Below, in pieces: positions 43,647-51,743 of a DNA stretch of 51,743 nt. The DNA is from Gallionellaceae bacterium (GTDB lineage Bacteria > Pseudomonadota > Gammaproteobacteria > Burkholderiales > Gallionellaceae): assembly GCA_008080515.1 (NCBI GenBank), contig VIKH01000005.1, positions 1,698-53,440 of the forward strand. Reading direction: 5' to 3'. The notes beneath the pieces are model-generated. The model did not search any database. It was given only the letters and a program-made list of their open reading frames with translations, and was not told the DNA's origin. The position numbers and the translations under genes were made by a program. How positions within the stretch are numbered: the stretch's first letter is position 1; each line of letters begins with the position of its first letter.

Positions 43647-44363
43647 ATGAGCAGCCAACCCAAAATACCCTCCTCGCAATTGCCGGAGCTCTGGAACTCC
43701 AAAGAGGCCTGGCGCGTGTTCGGCATTATGTCAGAATTCGTGTCTGCCACCGAACGCCTCAACGCCATCAAACCGGCTGTCAGTTTTTTCGGCAGCGCCC
43801 GCACCCTGCCGGATCATCCTTATTACAAGCTTACCGAGCACATCGCGCGGCTGCTGTCGGACGCGGGGTTTTCGGTTATTTCCGGAGGCGGTCCGGGCAT
43901 TATGGAGGCGGCCAACAAGGGCGCGTTCTTCGGCAAGTCGCCGAGCGTCGGGCTGAACATCCAGCTTCCCCACGAGCAGCACAACAACGCTTACCAGAAC
44001 ATCAGTCAGACCTTCCAGCATTTCTTTGCGCGCAAGGTGATGTTCGTGAAATTCGCCAGCGCCTACGTGGTTATGCCCGGCGGATTCGGCACGCTGGACG
44101 AACTGATGGAAGCGCTCACCCTGGTGCAGACCGGCAAGATCCGCCGCATCCCCATCATTCTGGTAAGCAGCGATTACTGGCGCGGCATGGTGGACTGGTT
44201 CCGGCAGACCTTGCTTGCCGAAGGCATGATCAACCCGGAAGACATGGATCTGATCCAGCTCATAGACGAGCCGGAAGCGGTGGTGGACGCCATCTTCAAG
44301 CACTACGAAACGCGCGGCTTCGAGCTTTCCGATGCGGAGCGCGAAATGCAGTTCAACCTGTAA
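43647..44363 (+). CDS. LOG-family (TIGR00730) Rossmann-fold nucleotide phosphoribohydrolase
   Basis: This 238-residue cytoplasmic protein has the LOG/lysine decarboxylase-like signature: GGGPGIMEA at 80-88 and PGGFGTLDE at 144-152. Family members release a free base from cytokinin or other nucleoside 5'-monophosphates, and many bacterial members act in nucleotide turnover. It begins 24 bases from the divergent polA start and is followed by two genes on the same strand with short gaps. Substrate preference cannot be read from sequence. Confidence 0.88.
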   Translation: MSSQPKIPSSQLPELWNSKEAWRVFGIMSEFVSATERLNAIKPAVSFFGSARTLPDHPYYKLTEHIARLLSDAGFSVISGGGPGIMEAANKGAFFGKSPSVGLNIQLPHEQHNNAYQNISQTFQHFFARKVMFVKFASAYVVMPGGFGTLDELMEALTLVQTGKIRRIPIILVSSDYWRGMVDWFRQTLLAEGMINPEDMDLIQLIDEPEAVVDAIFKHYETRGFELSDAEREMQFNL

Positions 44364-44381
44364 CACTCACCGGGAAATGCG

Positions 44382-44708
44382 ATGCGCCTGATTATTATTT
44401 TGTCGTTATTCTGCCTGTGCGGCCACGCCTTTGCGGCAGAACCGCAACCGGCTGTTTTACCGCCGCCGCCGCAACTCGGTGCAAACTCTTCGGATGGCGA
44501 TCTGGAGCCGCAGGTTACCATCACCAAGCACACCGAGCAGACGGTGGAAGAATACCGTATGGGCGGCAGGCTCTACATGATTAAAATCACCCCGAAAATA
44601 GGCAGCCCCTACTACCTCGTGGACGACCTGGGCGACGGCAAGTTTTCGCGCCAGGAAAGCATGGATTCCGGGGTGCGCCCGCCGCGCTGGATCATCCGCA
44701 ACTTCTGA
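44382..44708 (+). CDS. DUF2782 small exported protein
   Basis: This 108-residue protein has a signal peptide (1-18, cleaved after AFA), a proline-rich segment and a compact domain with VTITKHTEQTVEEYRMGGRL and an RPPRWIIRNF end. That is the pattern of DUF2782, a small periplasmic family of unknown function found near polA in betaproteobacteria. It lies between the LOG gene and the BPSS1780-type gene in one direction. Confidence 0.85.
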   Translation: MRLIIILSLFCLCGHAFAAEPQPAVLPPPPQLGANSSDGDLEPQVTITKHTEQTVEEYRMGGRLYMIKITPKIGSPYYLVDDLGDGKFSRQESMDSGVRPPRWIIRNF

Positions 44709-44736
44709 TGGCGGGTTCCCCGCGCAGGCGACGGCT

Positions 44737-45504
44737 ATGGAAGCTCGCAAAGTAAGCGCCATCAACGGCTGGCTGTGGATCAAGCAGGGCTTCTGGCTGT
44801 TCCGGAAAAGCCCCTTGCTGTGGGTATCGCTGACGGCCATCGGCATCATCGGGATGCTCGGGCTCGCCTCCGTGCCGGTGGTTGGCGACCCGCTCGCCAC
44901 GTTGCTGTTTCCGGTATTGCTGGCGGGTTACATGCTCGGCTGCCACGCGCTGGCGCAGGGCGAAGAGCTGGAGCTGGCCCACCTGTTTGCGGGGTTCCGG
45001 CAGAATGCGCAGCAACTGGTTACGCTGGGCGGCATCAACCTGGTCATCAAGCTGCTGATACTGGGAGTGATGAAAATGACCGGCGGCGCGGAGCTGGTAG
45101 ACATCCTGACGAGCGGCAAGCAGGTGGAAGATCCGACCGTGCTGCTGCGGGCGGTGGAAAGCGCCGGGATGGCGTTGCCGGTTGGCCTGATCCTGTTCAG
45201 CCTGCTGATGATGGCGATGCAGTTTGCGCCGATGCTGGTGGTGTTCGGCAAGATGCTGCCGGTGGCGGCGATGCGGGTCAGCTTTCGAGCTTTTCTGCGC
45301 AACATCATGCCGATCACCGTATATGGCGTGATGCTGCTGCCGTTCGCGTATGTGGCTTCGCTGCCGATAATGCTGGGCTGGCTGGTGCTGATGCCCGTCG
45401 TGATCACCTCGATGTATGCCACCTACCGCGACCTGTTTCCCATGCAGCCCGAAGCGGTGGCAGGCGATGCGACTGCGCCCACACCCGATAACCAGCCCCG
45501 CTGA
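44737..45504 (+). CDS. BPSS1780-family integral membrane protein
   Basis: This 255-residue protein has five or six hydrophobic segments and the N-terminus V-SAINGWLWIKQGFWLFRKSP, which is characteristic of the BPSS1780 family of betaproteobacterial membrane proteins. The function is unknown. It ends in a polar, proline-rich tail. It follows DUF2782 by 28 bases and converges with gloA; a bidirectional hairpin separates them. Confidence 0.8.
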   Translation: MEARKVSAINGWLWIKQGFWLFRKSPLLWVSLTAIGIIGMLGLASVPVVGDPLATLLFPVLLAGYMLGCHALAQGEELELAHLFAGFRQNAQQLVTLGGINLVIKLLILGVMKMTGGAELVDILTSGKQVEDPTVLLRAVESAGMALPVGLILFSLLMMAMQFAPMLVVFGKMLPVAAMRVSFRAFLRNIMPITVYGVMLLPFAYVASLPIMLGWLVLMPVVITSMYATYRDLFPMQPEAVAGDATAPTPDNQPR

Positions 45505-45516
45505 ACCGCAAATGCG

Positions 45517-45540
45517 CGGAATCGGGTTGGCCCGATCCCG
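45517..45540. terminator. Bidirectional hairpin between convergent genes
   Basis: CGGAATCGGG (45517-45526) and CCCGATCCCG (45531-45540) form a stem with one mismatch and a 4-base loop. It lies 12 bases after the BPSS1780-type gene and 3 bases from the end of gloA. Confidence 0.7.
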
Positions 45541-45543
45541 GTA

Positions 45544-45930
45544 TCACCCCTTCTTCTGAATCAGCTCCAACCGGTATCCGTCCGGGTCTTCCACGAAAGC
45601 GATCACCGTGCTGCCGTGCTTCATCGGCCCGGCCTCGCGCACCACTTTCCCGCCGCGCTGTTTTATTCTTTCACAGGCGGCATAGGCATCTTCCACTTCG
45701 ATGGCGATGTGGCCGAAGGCGCTGCCGAGATCGTATTTTTCCACGCCCCAGTTATGCGTCAGTTCGATGACCGCGCTGCTGGCTTCGTCGCCAAAACCGA
45801 CAAAGGCCAGGGTAAATTTTCCATCCGGGTAGTCGGTGCGGCGCAGTAATTTCATGCCGAGTATACCGGTATAGAAGGCGAGCGACTTTTCCAGATCGCC
45901 CACGCGCAACATGGTATGCAGAATACGCAA
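45544..45930 (-). CDS. gloA: Lactoylglutathione lyase (glyoxalase I)
   Basis: This 128-residue enzyme converts the hemithioacetal of methylglyoxal and glutathione to S-lactoylglutathione. The metal ligands H5, E56, H74 and E122 fall at the same numbers as in E. coli GloA, a nickel-type enzyme. Translation probably starts at TTG (45930): GGAGG lies 5 bases before it, and no ATG would leave H5 in place. The protein is cytoplasmic and appears complete. Confidence 0.95.
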   Translation of the reverse strand: MRILHTMLRVGDLEKSLAFYTGILGMKLLRRTDYPDGKFTLAFVGFGDEASSAVIELTHNWGVEKYDLGSAFGHIAIEVEDAYAACERIKQRGGKVVREAGPMKHGSTVIAFVEDPDGYRLELIQKKG

Positions 45931-46007
45931 AGAAACCTCCGGTTATGCCTGTCAGGGCAGGGCGCTAAAACGAGATAAGGCGGGAGCCCGGCGTTTGCAG
46001 AGCAGTT

Positions 46008-46628
46008 TCAGATTCTCGCGCCCGCTTTGCGGACTTCCGTATCGAGTTCTGCGTAGTTCAGGGTGACGGGGAACTGCGGGAATTCGCGGATCACATTTTC
46101 CGGCGGATGGAACAGGATGCCGGCATGCGCTTCGCCGAGCATCGCCGTGTCATTGTACGAATCGCCGACGGCGATAGTCTTGAAGTTCAGTTCCTTGAAG
46201 CGTTTCACCGCCTCGCGTTTCTGGTCCGGCATGCGCAGGTGGTAATTGACCAGCATGCCGCCGGCATCGGCTTCCAGCTTGTGGCAGAACAGCGCGGGCA
46301 TGCCCAGTTGCCGCATCAGCGGCATGGCGAACTCGTAGAAGGTATCGGAAAGAATGATGACCTGGAAGCGCTGGCGCAGATCGTCGAGGAAATCCTTGGC
46401 GCCTGCCAGCGGCCCCATCGCCGCGATCACCTCCTGGATGTCCGGCAGACCAAGCTTGTGCTGCGCCAGGATGGCCAAGCGGTATTTCATCAGCTTGTCG
46501 TAGTCGGGCTCATCGCGCGTGGTGCGCCGCAGTTCGGGAATGCCGGTGCGCCTGGAAAACTCGATCCAGATTTCCGGGATGAGCACGCCTTCGAGGTCGA
46601 GACAAACGAGTTGCACGGGGAACTCCAT
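46008..46628 (-). CDS. thrH: Phosphoserine phosphatase / homoserine phosphotransferase ThrH
   Basis: This 206-residue HAD-superfamily enzyme has the nucleophile motif DLEGVL (D11, E13), SDTFYEF (motif II, near residue 95) and GDSYNDTAML (motif IV, near 152). The ThrH subgroup has DLEGVL in place of DxDxT and can move phosphate from phosphoserine to homoserine. The protein is cytoplasmic. It is preceded by a repeat-bearing gap of about 210 bases before uvrD, which reads in the same direction. Confidence 0.93.
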   Translation of the reverse strand: MEFPVQLVCLDLEGVLIPEIWIEFSRRTGIPELRRTTRDEPDYDKLMKYRLAILAQHKLGLPDIQEVIAAMGPLAGAKDFLDDLRQRFQVIILSDTFYEFAMPLMRQLGMPALFCHKLEADAGGMLVNYHLRMPDQKREAVKRFKELNFKTIAVGDSYNDTAMLGEAHAGILFHPPENVIREFPQFPVTLNYAELDTEVRKAGARI

Positions 46629-46702
46629 GATGCGGAATGCGAGGCGCGCATTCTACCACTTCCGGAAATTGACATACTGCGCTGGGGTTAGATGCGGTTC
46701 AG

Positions 46703-46828
46703 CTACGGATGAGCACGGATATGCAAGGATAATCTGGAGGTTACATCGGAAGGCGAGTCGTATTACGGGTAGTTGAAGCGCTCGCGCAACAAGTGGTTTT
46801 ATCTGTGCCAATCCGTGTTCATCGGTGG
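46703..46828. repeat. Imperfect inverted repeat with GATGAACACGGAT-type arms
   Basis: Two 28-base arms (46703-46730 and 46801-46828) are imperfect inverted copies of each other, 21 of 28 positions matching, around a 70-base centre. The core, G-A-T-G-A-(A/G)-C-A-C-G-G-A-T, is a dispersed motif I recognise from many bacterial genomes. The element fills the gap between thrH and uvrD. It has no open frame and looks like a decayed repeat. Confidence 0.55.
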
Positions 46829-46840
46829 CGGGCAGTTTTT

Positions 46841-49006
46841 TCAGAGCGGACTCAGCTTGGCATACTCCAGCGACAGCCATTTGGCGCCGGCCTTGCGGAA
46901 ATTCACCTGCACCCGCATGTCCGCACCCCTGCCCTCGGTGTTAAGGATGACCCCATCGCCGAATTTGGCGTGATGTACCGACTGGCCGATGCGCCAAGGC
47001 GAGCTGGTCTCCGGGCGGGAAACGGGAAGGGCGGTCTCCCGTATTTGCGGCGAAAACGGTTTTGCTTGGGAAAAAGTTCGCGGGGCGCGCGCTTCCAGTC
47101 GCGGTGTGATCCAGCGCAACAGCTCATCCGGCAGCTCGCGCAGGAAGCTGGACACCAGGCTGTAGTTCACCTGGCCGTGCAACATGCGGCTCTGCGCGAA
47201 AGTGAGGTACAACCTGCGGCGTGCGCGGGTGATCGCCACGTACATCAGGCGGCGCTCTTCATCCAGTTCCCCGCTGTTGATGCTGTTCTGGTGCGGGAAC
47301 AGCCCTTCTTCCAGCCCGGTGATGAACACGGAGTGGAATTCCAGCCCCTTGGCGGCATGCACGGTCATCAGGTGCAGCGCGTCCTCGCCGCTACCCGCCT
47401 GGTGCTCGCCCGCCTCCAGCGAGGCGTGGGCGAGGAAGGCGGCGAGGCTGTCATCTTCGTTTTCGTGCACGAACAATGTCGCCGCGTTGATCAGCTCGTT
47501 GAGGTTGTCCAGCCGCTCTTCCGCTTCGCGCTTTTTTGACGGTGAGGATTTTTCGCTTTCGTAATGCGCGATCAAGCCGCTGTGCTGCAGTACGTGGTCA
47601 ATGATTTCCGGCAGGGGCAGCTCGCGCGTCGCGCCGCGCAGCGACTCGATCAGCCCAACAAAAGCGGTGGCCTTGCCGCCCGCTCTTGCCGCCGCATCGA
47701 ACAGCGAGCCGTTGAATTGCTTCGCCGCTTCCTGCAATTGTTCGATGCCGCGTGCGCCGATGCCGCGCGCCGGGAAGTTGATGATGCGCAGCAGAGCATT
47801 GTCGTCGCCGTTATTTTCCATCAGCCGCAGATAGGCCAGCGCGTGCTTGATTTCCTGCCGCTCGAAGAAGCGCAGCCCGCCATAGACGCGGTACGACAAC
47901 CCGGCGGACACCAGCGCGTGCTCCAGCGCGCGCGACTGGGCGTTGGAGCGGTACAGCAGCGCAATCTCTGAGAGCTTCACCCCCTCGCGCGCAAGCTGTT
48001 TGATTTCCCCGGTAATGAAAGCGGCCTCGTCCACATCGGTTCCGGCTTCATAGACGCGCAGCGGCTCACCGCCGTTTTCAGACGTCCACAGATTCTTGCC
48101 GAGGCGGTTGCGGTTGTGCTGGATCAGCGCGTTGGCCGCCCCCAAAATATTGCCGTGCGAGCGGTAGTTCTGCTCCAGCTTGATGACGCTGCCGACATGG
48201 AAATCGCGCAGCAGCTCCTGCATATTGCCGACATTTGCGCCGCGAAAGGCGTAGATGGACTGGTCGTCATCACCCACCGCGAACAGCGAATTTTCTTTCC
48301 CGGCCAGCAATTTCAGCCAGCGGTATTGCAGCGGGTTGGTGTCCTGGAATTCGTCCACCAGAATGTGCCGGAAGCGCTCCTGGTAATGCTCGCGCAGTGG
48401 CTGGTTGCGCGACAGCAGCTCATGGCAGCGCAATAGCAGCTCGGAAAAATCCACCACGCCCTCGCGCTGGCACTGCTTGTCGTATTCGGCGAAGATTTCG
48501 GCCTTGCGCCGCGTGTAGGGATCGAAGGCCTCCACCTCGGTCGCGCGCAACCCCTGCTCCTTGCTGGAGCTGATGAAATTCTGCACTTCGCGCGGCGGGA
48601 ACTTCTCGTCATCCACGTTCATTGCTTTCATCAGGCGCTTGATGGCGGAAAGCTGGTCGCCGCTATCCAGTATCTGGAATGTCTGCGGCAAATTGGCTTC
48701 GCGGTGGTGCGCGCGCAGCATGCGGTTGCACAGCCCGTGGAAAGTGCCGATCCATAAACCGCGCATATTGATGGGCAGCATCGCCGACAGGCGCACCAGC
48801 ATTTCCTTCGCCGCCTTGTTGGTGAAGGTCACCGCGAGAATGTTGTGCGGGCTGGCCTGCCCGGTGCTGACGAGGTAAGCGATGCGCGTGGTTAGCACGC
48901 GCGTCTTGCCGCTGCCTGCACCGGCGAGGATCAGGGCGGATTGTTCGGGGAGGGTGACGGCGGCAAGCTGCTCGGGATTGAGGCCGGAAAGCAGGGGAGA
49001 ATTCAT
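46841..49006 (-). CDS. uvrD: DNA helicase II
   Basis: This 721-residue superfamily 1A helicase unwinds DNA 3'-5' in excision and mismatch repair. Walker A AGAGSGKT is at 28-35, and the Walker B region has VDEFQDTNPLQY and GDDDQSIYAFRGA. Motifs ITGLEEGLFPH and ARRRLYLTFA lie in the C-terminal half. The end (IGQSVHHAKFGDGVI) is the Tudor-like UvrD tail, which separates it from Rep. I chose the start at 49006 because it gives the usual N-terminus (NSPLLSGLNPEQ); an upstream in-frame ATG lacks similarity. Confidence 0.95.
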   Translation of the reverse strand: MNSPLLSGLNPEQLAAVTLPEQSALILAGAGSGKTRVLTTRIAYLVSTGQASPHNILAVTFTNKAAKEMLVRLSAMLPINMRGLWIGTFHGLCNRMLRAHHREANLPQTFQILDSGDQLSAIKRLMKAMNVDDEKFPPREVQNFISSSKEQGLRATEVEAFDPYTRRKAEIFAEYDKQCQREGVVDFSELLLRCHELLSRNQPLREHYQERFRHILVDEFQDTNPLQYRWLKLLAGKENSLFAVGDDDQSIYAFRGANVGNMQELLRDFHVGSVIKLEQNYRSHGNILGAANALIQHNRNRLGKNLWTSENGGEPLRVYEAGTDVDEAAFITGEIKQLAREGVKLSEIALLYRSNAQSRALEHALVSAGLSYRVYGGLRFFERQEIKHALAYLRLMENNGDDNALLRIINFPARGIGARGIEQLQEAAKQFNGSLFDAAARAGGKATAFVGLIESLRGATRELPLPEIIDHVLQHSGLIAHYESEKSSPSKKREAEERLDNLNELINAATLFVHENEDDSLAAFLAHASLEAGEHQAGSGEDALHLMTVHAAKGLEFHSVFITGLEEGLFPHQNSINSGELDEERRLMYVAITRARRRLYLTFAQSRMLHGQVNYSLVSSFLRELPDELLRWITPRLEARAPRTFSQAKPFSPQIRETALPVSRPETSSPWRIGQSVHHAKFGDGVILNTEGRGADMRVQVNFRKAGAKWLSLEYAKLSPL

Positions 49007-49309
49007 GGCGCAATTATCCCACAGGATGATTGGGAAACATCCGGAATACGCTGGGGCCACCTGTAACGCATCTGACTATTTGGTCGAGCGCGAATTCGAG
49101 CCATTCTGTTCCAGCCCGATAATTTGGTGTTTCCGCTGCGCTGGGAGAGAGGGGTGTTTCGCTGCACGAATTGCATGTCGAACAATGAGCGGGAATGGTA
49201 TTTGCCGATGTTCTGCGCTTTCAGGTTCGCGGCGCGGAGCGCCACAACGTACAGAAATTTTGAAAGGATGGGCGACTTGAGGCATTATCGCCATAGCCGG
49301 TAAACATAT
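49007..49309. other. Divergent promoter region of uvrD and the antiporter
   Basis: This 303-base stretch separates the divergent starts of uvrD and the CPA2 antiporter. I see no gene, no Fnr box and no clear LexA-type site. It presumably contains both promoters. Confidence 0.5.
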
Positions 49310-51280
49310 ATGACGAACTCCCTCCAACTGTTGCTGATTCTGCTCGCCGTCGCCGTCGGGGTGGTGGTGCTGTGTCGCACCCTCCATTTGTCGGCGATGC
49401 TGGGCTATCTTATCGTCGGCATCCTGATCGGCCCGCACGCGCTGGGCTGGATCCCCGATACCCCGGAAACGCGCCATCTGGCCGAATTCGGCGTAGTGTT
49501 CCTGATGTTCAGCATCGGGCTGGAATTCAGCCTGGCGCGGCTGCGCATCATGCAGCGCACGGTGTTTGGGCTGGGCACGGCGCAGGTGCTGGCCACCATG
49601 GTGCTGGTCATGCTCGCTTCGCTGTTTTTCGGTCTGGGATGGCAGGCCGGGCTGGCGCTGGGCGGTGTGCTGGCGATGTCTTCCACCGCGATTGTCAGCA
49701 AGATGCTGGTCGAGCGCGCCGAGCTGAACACGCCGCACGGCCAGAACATCATGGGGGTGCTGCTGTTTCAGGATCTTGCCGTGGTGCCGCTCATCATCGT
49801 CATCCCGGCGCTGGCCAGCAGCGCGGGCGACCTGCCCGCCACCATCGCGCTCGCCATGCTCAAGGCCTCGCTGGTGCTGGCTGCGTTGCTGATTTTCGGG
49901 CAGCGGCTGTTGCGCCCGTGGTTCCACCTGGTGGCACAGCAGAAATCTTCCGAGCTGTTCATGCTCAACGTGCTGTTGTTTACTCTGGGGCTGGCGTGGA
50001 TAACCGATCTTTCCGGTCTTTCCATGGCGCTGGGCGCATTTGTCGCCGGTATGCTGATTTCCGAAACCGAATACCGCTACCAGGTGGAAGAGGATATCAA
50101 GCCGTTCCGCGACGTGTTGCTCGGCCTGTTTTTTGTCACCATCGGCATGCGGCTCGACCTGGGTAGCGTGGTTTCGGGGTTCGGCTGGATCGTGCTGGTG
50201 CTGCTTATCCTGCTGCCGTTCAAGGCGCTGGTGGTCGCGCTGCTGGCGCGCTGGTTTTCCGGTGATTGGGGCGCGGCGATCCGCAGCGGCATGGGGCTGG
50301 CACAGGCGGGCGAGTTCGGTTTTGTGCTGCTGACCCTGACGGGGGCGGTGAACCTGCTGCCGCCCGAGGTGATGCAGAATGTGCTGGCGGCCATGCTGAT
50401 CTCCATGGTGCTCGCGCCGTTCCTGATCCAGCACGCCGAGGTCATCGTGCGCCGCGTTTCCCCGGCGGAATGGATGAACCGCGCCATGCAGTTGCACCAG
50501 ATCGCGGTGAAAAGCATGGCTGCCGACGCGCACATCATCATTTGCGGCTACGGGCGCAGCGGCCAGGCGCTGGCGCGCTTCATGGATCAGGAGAACGTCC
50601 ATTTTATTGCTCTGGACCTCGATTCGCGCCGGGTGCGCGAGGCGGCGGCGGCGGGCGAAGGCGTGGTGTACGGCGACGCGGGCAAGCGCGAAGTGTTGCT
50701 GGCGGCCGGCCTGATGCGCGCCAAGACGCTGGTTATCACTTATGACGACAAGCATTCCGCGCTCAAAATCCTGCACCACGTAAACGAGCTGCACCCCGGA
50801 TTGCCGGTGATCGTGCGCGCCGCCGACGAAACCCACGTCGAGGCGCTCAAGCAGGCCGGGGCGGCAGAGGTGGTGGCGGAAGTGCTGGAAGGCAGCGTGA
50901 TGCTCGCTTCGCAGGCGCTGCTGATGTCTGGCGTGCCACTCAACCGCGTCATCCGCCGCATCCAGGAAAACCGCGCGCAGCGCTACCGGGTGTTCAGCGG
51001 TTTTTTCAGCATTCCGGCAGAAACCGTGGTCGAGGCTACAGAAAGCCTGCAGCCGCGTTTTTTCAGCGTGTTGCTGGGAGAAAGCGATTTTGGCGTGGGC
51101 AAGACGCTGGACGAGGTCGGCTTGGCTGAAATGGAAGTAGAAGTGAACTCGGTACGCCGCCACAACGTGCGCGGCACCCAGCCTGCGGGCGACATGGTGT
51201 TGCGCGGCGGCGACGTGCTGGTGCTGCTCGGCCAGCAACTAGCGCTGCTGGCGGCAGAAAAAAGGCTGCGTGAGGGATGA
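49310..51280 (+). CDS. CPA2-family monovalent cation:proton antiporter with TrkA-N and TrkA-C domains
   Basis: This 656-residue protein has about 12 membrane helices in the first 390 residues (GYLIVGILIGPHALGW, FLMFSIGLEFSLARL, GVLAMSSTAIVSKML, all typical of Kef/Ybal-type exchangers). A cytoplasmic RCK domain follows (TrkA-N, HIIICGYGRSGQALARF near residue 404) and then a TrkA-C domain. It likely exchanges K+ or Na+ for protons with control by NAD(H) binding to the RCK domain. No glutathione-binding KefG-like partner is visible, so a KefB/C name is not assigned. Confidence 0.9.
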   Translation: MTNSLQLLLILLAVAVGVVVLCRTLHLSAMLGYLIVGILIGPHALGWIPDTPETRHLAEFGVVFLMFSIGLEFSLARLRIMQRTVFGLGTAQVLATMVLVMLASLFFGLGWQAGLALGGVLAMSSTAIVSKMLVERAELNTPHGQNIMGVLLFQDLAVVPLIIVIPALASSAGDLPATIALAMLKASLVLAALLIFGQRLLRPWFHLVAQQKSSELFMLNVLLFTLGLAWITDLSGLSMALGAFVAGMLISETEYRYQVEEDIKPFRDVLLGLFFVTIGMRLDLGSVVSGFGWIVLVLLILLPFKALVVALLARWFSGDWGAAIRSGMGLAQAGEFGFVLLTLTGAVNLLPPEVMQNVLAAMLISMVLAPFLIQHAEVIVRRVSPAEWMNRAMQLHQIAVKSMAADAHIIICGYGRSGQALARFMDQENVHFIALDLDSRRVREAAAAGEGVVYGDAGKREVLLAAGLMRAKTLVITYDDKHSALKILHHVNELHPGLPVIVRAADETHVEALKQAGAAEVVAEVLEGSVMLASQALLMSGVPLNRVIRRIQENRAQRYRVFSGFFSIPAETVVEATESLQPRFFSVLLGESDFGVGKTLDEVGLAEMEVEVNSVRRHNVRGTQPAGDMVLRGGDVLVLLGQQLALLAAEKRLREG

Positions 51281-51287
51281 AAAGGCT

Positions 51288-51365
51288 TGTGGGGTGGATA
51301 AAGGCCAGTGGCCGTATCCACCGATGGTGAAGGCGGATACGCGCGTTGCGCTTTATCAACCCTGC
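51288..51365. repeat. GTGGATA...TATCCAC hairpin repeat
   Basis: GTGGATA (51294-51300) pairs with TATCCAC (51315-51321) around a nested GGCC/GGCC stem. A second half (GGCGGATACGCG...GCGCTTTATCAACCC) follows. The form GGTGGATA-AAG...TATCCACC is a widespread short palindromic repeat of proteobacterial genomes. It fills the gap after the antiporter and may act as its terminator. Confidence 0.55.
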
Positions 51366-51371
51366 GACCAC

Positions 51372-51596
51372 TTAAGCCGCACACTTCTTCGCTGCGTAGC
51401 CATCCGCGAAATCGGCGTTACCGGTTGCCGCGCCGGGTTGCCTGATCGCTGTGGTTTCCCCGGATTCCAGGTCGAGGTAGCGGCTGATCGCCTCGCATGC
51501 CAGGGCGGATCGCGTGCGCTGCGTGGTTTCCGCCAGGTAGTCCAGCCTATCCCTTATTTCCACGGGGAGCCGGAGAGTCAGGGTGGTAGATTTCAT
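51372..51596 (-). CDS. Ribbon-helix-helix (CopG/RelB-type) DNA-binding protein
   Basis: This 74-residue protein begins KSTTLTLRLPVEIRDRLDYL, a strand followed by a helix, then TTQRTRSALACEAISRYLD, which is the ribbon-helix-helix fold of CopG/ParD/RelB-type antitoxins and repressors. The start at 51596 is chosen because GAGG lies 5 bases upstream. Such proteins usually regulate their own gene and a following toxin, but no toxin gene follows in this direction, so it appears to be an orphan. The C-terminal 25 residues are polar and of low complexity. Confidence 0.8.
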   Translation of the reverse strand: MKSTTLTLRLPVEIRDRLDYLAETTQRTRSALACEAISRYLDLESGETTAIRQPGAATGNADFADGYAAKKCAA

Positions 51597-51640
51597 GAGT
51601 GCCTCGTCGCGTTGCGGTTTTGTGCTTCCGTCACCGGCGG

Positions 51641-51662
51641 CAAGCCCGCCGGAGCGGGCTTG
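51641..51662 (-). terminator. Hairpin after the right-edge gene
   Basis: CAAGCCCGC (51641-51649) and GCGGGCTTG (51654-51662) form a perfect 9-base-pair stem with a 4-base loop, 19 bases after the stop of the partial gene at the right edge. T-tracts are absent or short on either side. Confidence 0.6.
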
Positions 51663-51681
51663 CTGTTGGAGGTGGTGCGGG

Positions 51682-51743
51682 TTAGACGCCGTAGCAGACG
51701 GTGTAGGTGGTTGCGTCGTCAATGGATGCGGTCGCAGTGGCGA
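51682..51743 (-). CDS. C-terminal end of an unidentified gene cut by the window edge
   Basis: The minus-strand frame encodes 19 residues (ATATASIDDATTYTVCYGV) and a TAA at 51682-51684. A hairpin follows, which supports a real 3' end. The small, Thr/Ala-rich tail with a single cysteine could belong to a secreted or pilin-like protein, but too little is visible to assign it. Confidence 0.4.
   Translation of the reverse strand, partial: ATATASIDDATTYTVCYGV

Noticed and set aside
49076-51238. Long open frame on the minus strand opposite the antiporter gene
   Set aside because: Its translation is rich in His, Gln and Arg with no domain, typical of the complement of a GC-rich membrane protein gene.
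1-51743. CRISPR arrays, rRNA and tRNA genes
   Set aside because: I looked for regularly spaced direct repeats and tRNA-like GGTTCGAATCC arms in the gaps and saw none. A tRNA or covariance-model scan would be decisive.

Overview
The window looks like a chromosomal segment of a betaproteobacterium, most likely of the Nitrosomonadales/Gallionellaceae type. I infer this from gene content: a PEP-CTERM surface protein, a BPSS1780-family protein next to polA with a DUF2782 gene, an Fnr regulon containing hemN, and a respiratory cluster resembling the norSY-senC loci described from ammonia oxidisers. No rRNA or tRNA gene and no CRISPR array was seen.

Layout. 1-4751 (minus strand) is a defence island: two antitoxin-like genes, a toxin-like gene cut by the left edge, and hsdM and hsdR of a type I restriction system without a visible hsdS. 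5042-11923 (minus) holds a large DUF2339 membrane protein and a translationally coupled lipid-repair operon (papain-like hydrolase, aas, lplT). 12047-17050 (plus) carries an XRE regulator, two glycosyltransferases, thiL, pgpA and a secreted nuclease. 17096-23257 (minus) holds two pilin-like proteins, a broken polysaccharide deacetylase, uvrA and a VasI-like exported protein.

23356-35551 is the most unusual part. A perfect Fnr box precedes two miniature membrane proteins, a CuA subunit II, a heme-copper subunit I with glutamine at the position of the active-site tyrosine, ctaB and a SCO1/SenC protein. Then follow a cytochrome b fused to a [2Fe-2S] ferredoxin and a flavin reductase, a small exported protein, a heme-copper-like subunit without the paired CuB histidines, and a second cytochrome b fused to a 2x[4Fe-4S] ferredoxin and an MvhD-like domain. 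The facing strand carries ctaA, a small membrane protein and a cytochrome c with its own perfect Fnr box. Directly beyond are fnr, a third perfect Fnr box, hemN and a flavin oxidoreductase with a cysteine-rich tail. Together these look like a low-oxygen respiratory or nitric-oxide-handling regulon: Fnr senses oxygen loss, hemN keeps heme synthesis going without oxygen, CtaB/CtaA/SCO supply heme and copper, and the cytochrome b fusions could link quinones to NAD(P)H, ferredoxin or disulfide carriers.

39498-51743 is mostly housekeeping: a PEP-CTERM protein, polA, a LOG-family protein, gloA, thrH, uvrD, a CPA2 antiporter, an orphan ribbon-helix-helix protein and the tail of one more gene. Several families of short palindromic repeats are scattered through the window. 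Some are translated in frame inside hsdM and polA, and two copies carry a hairpin whose arms differ by compensatory changes.
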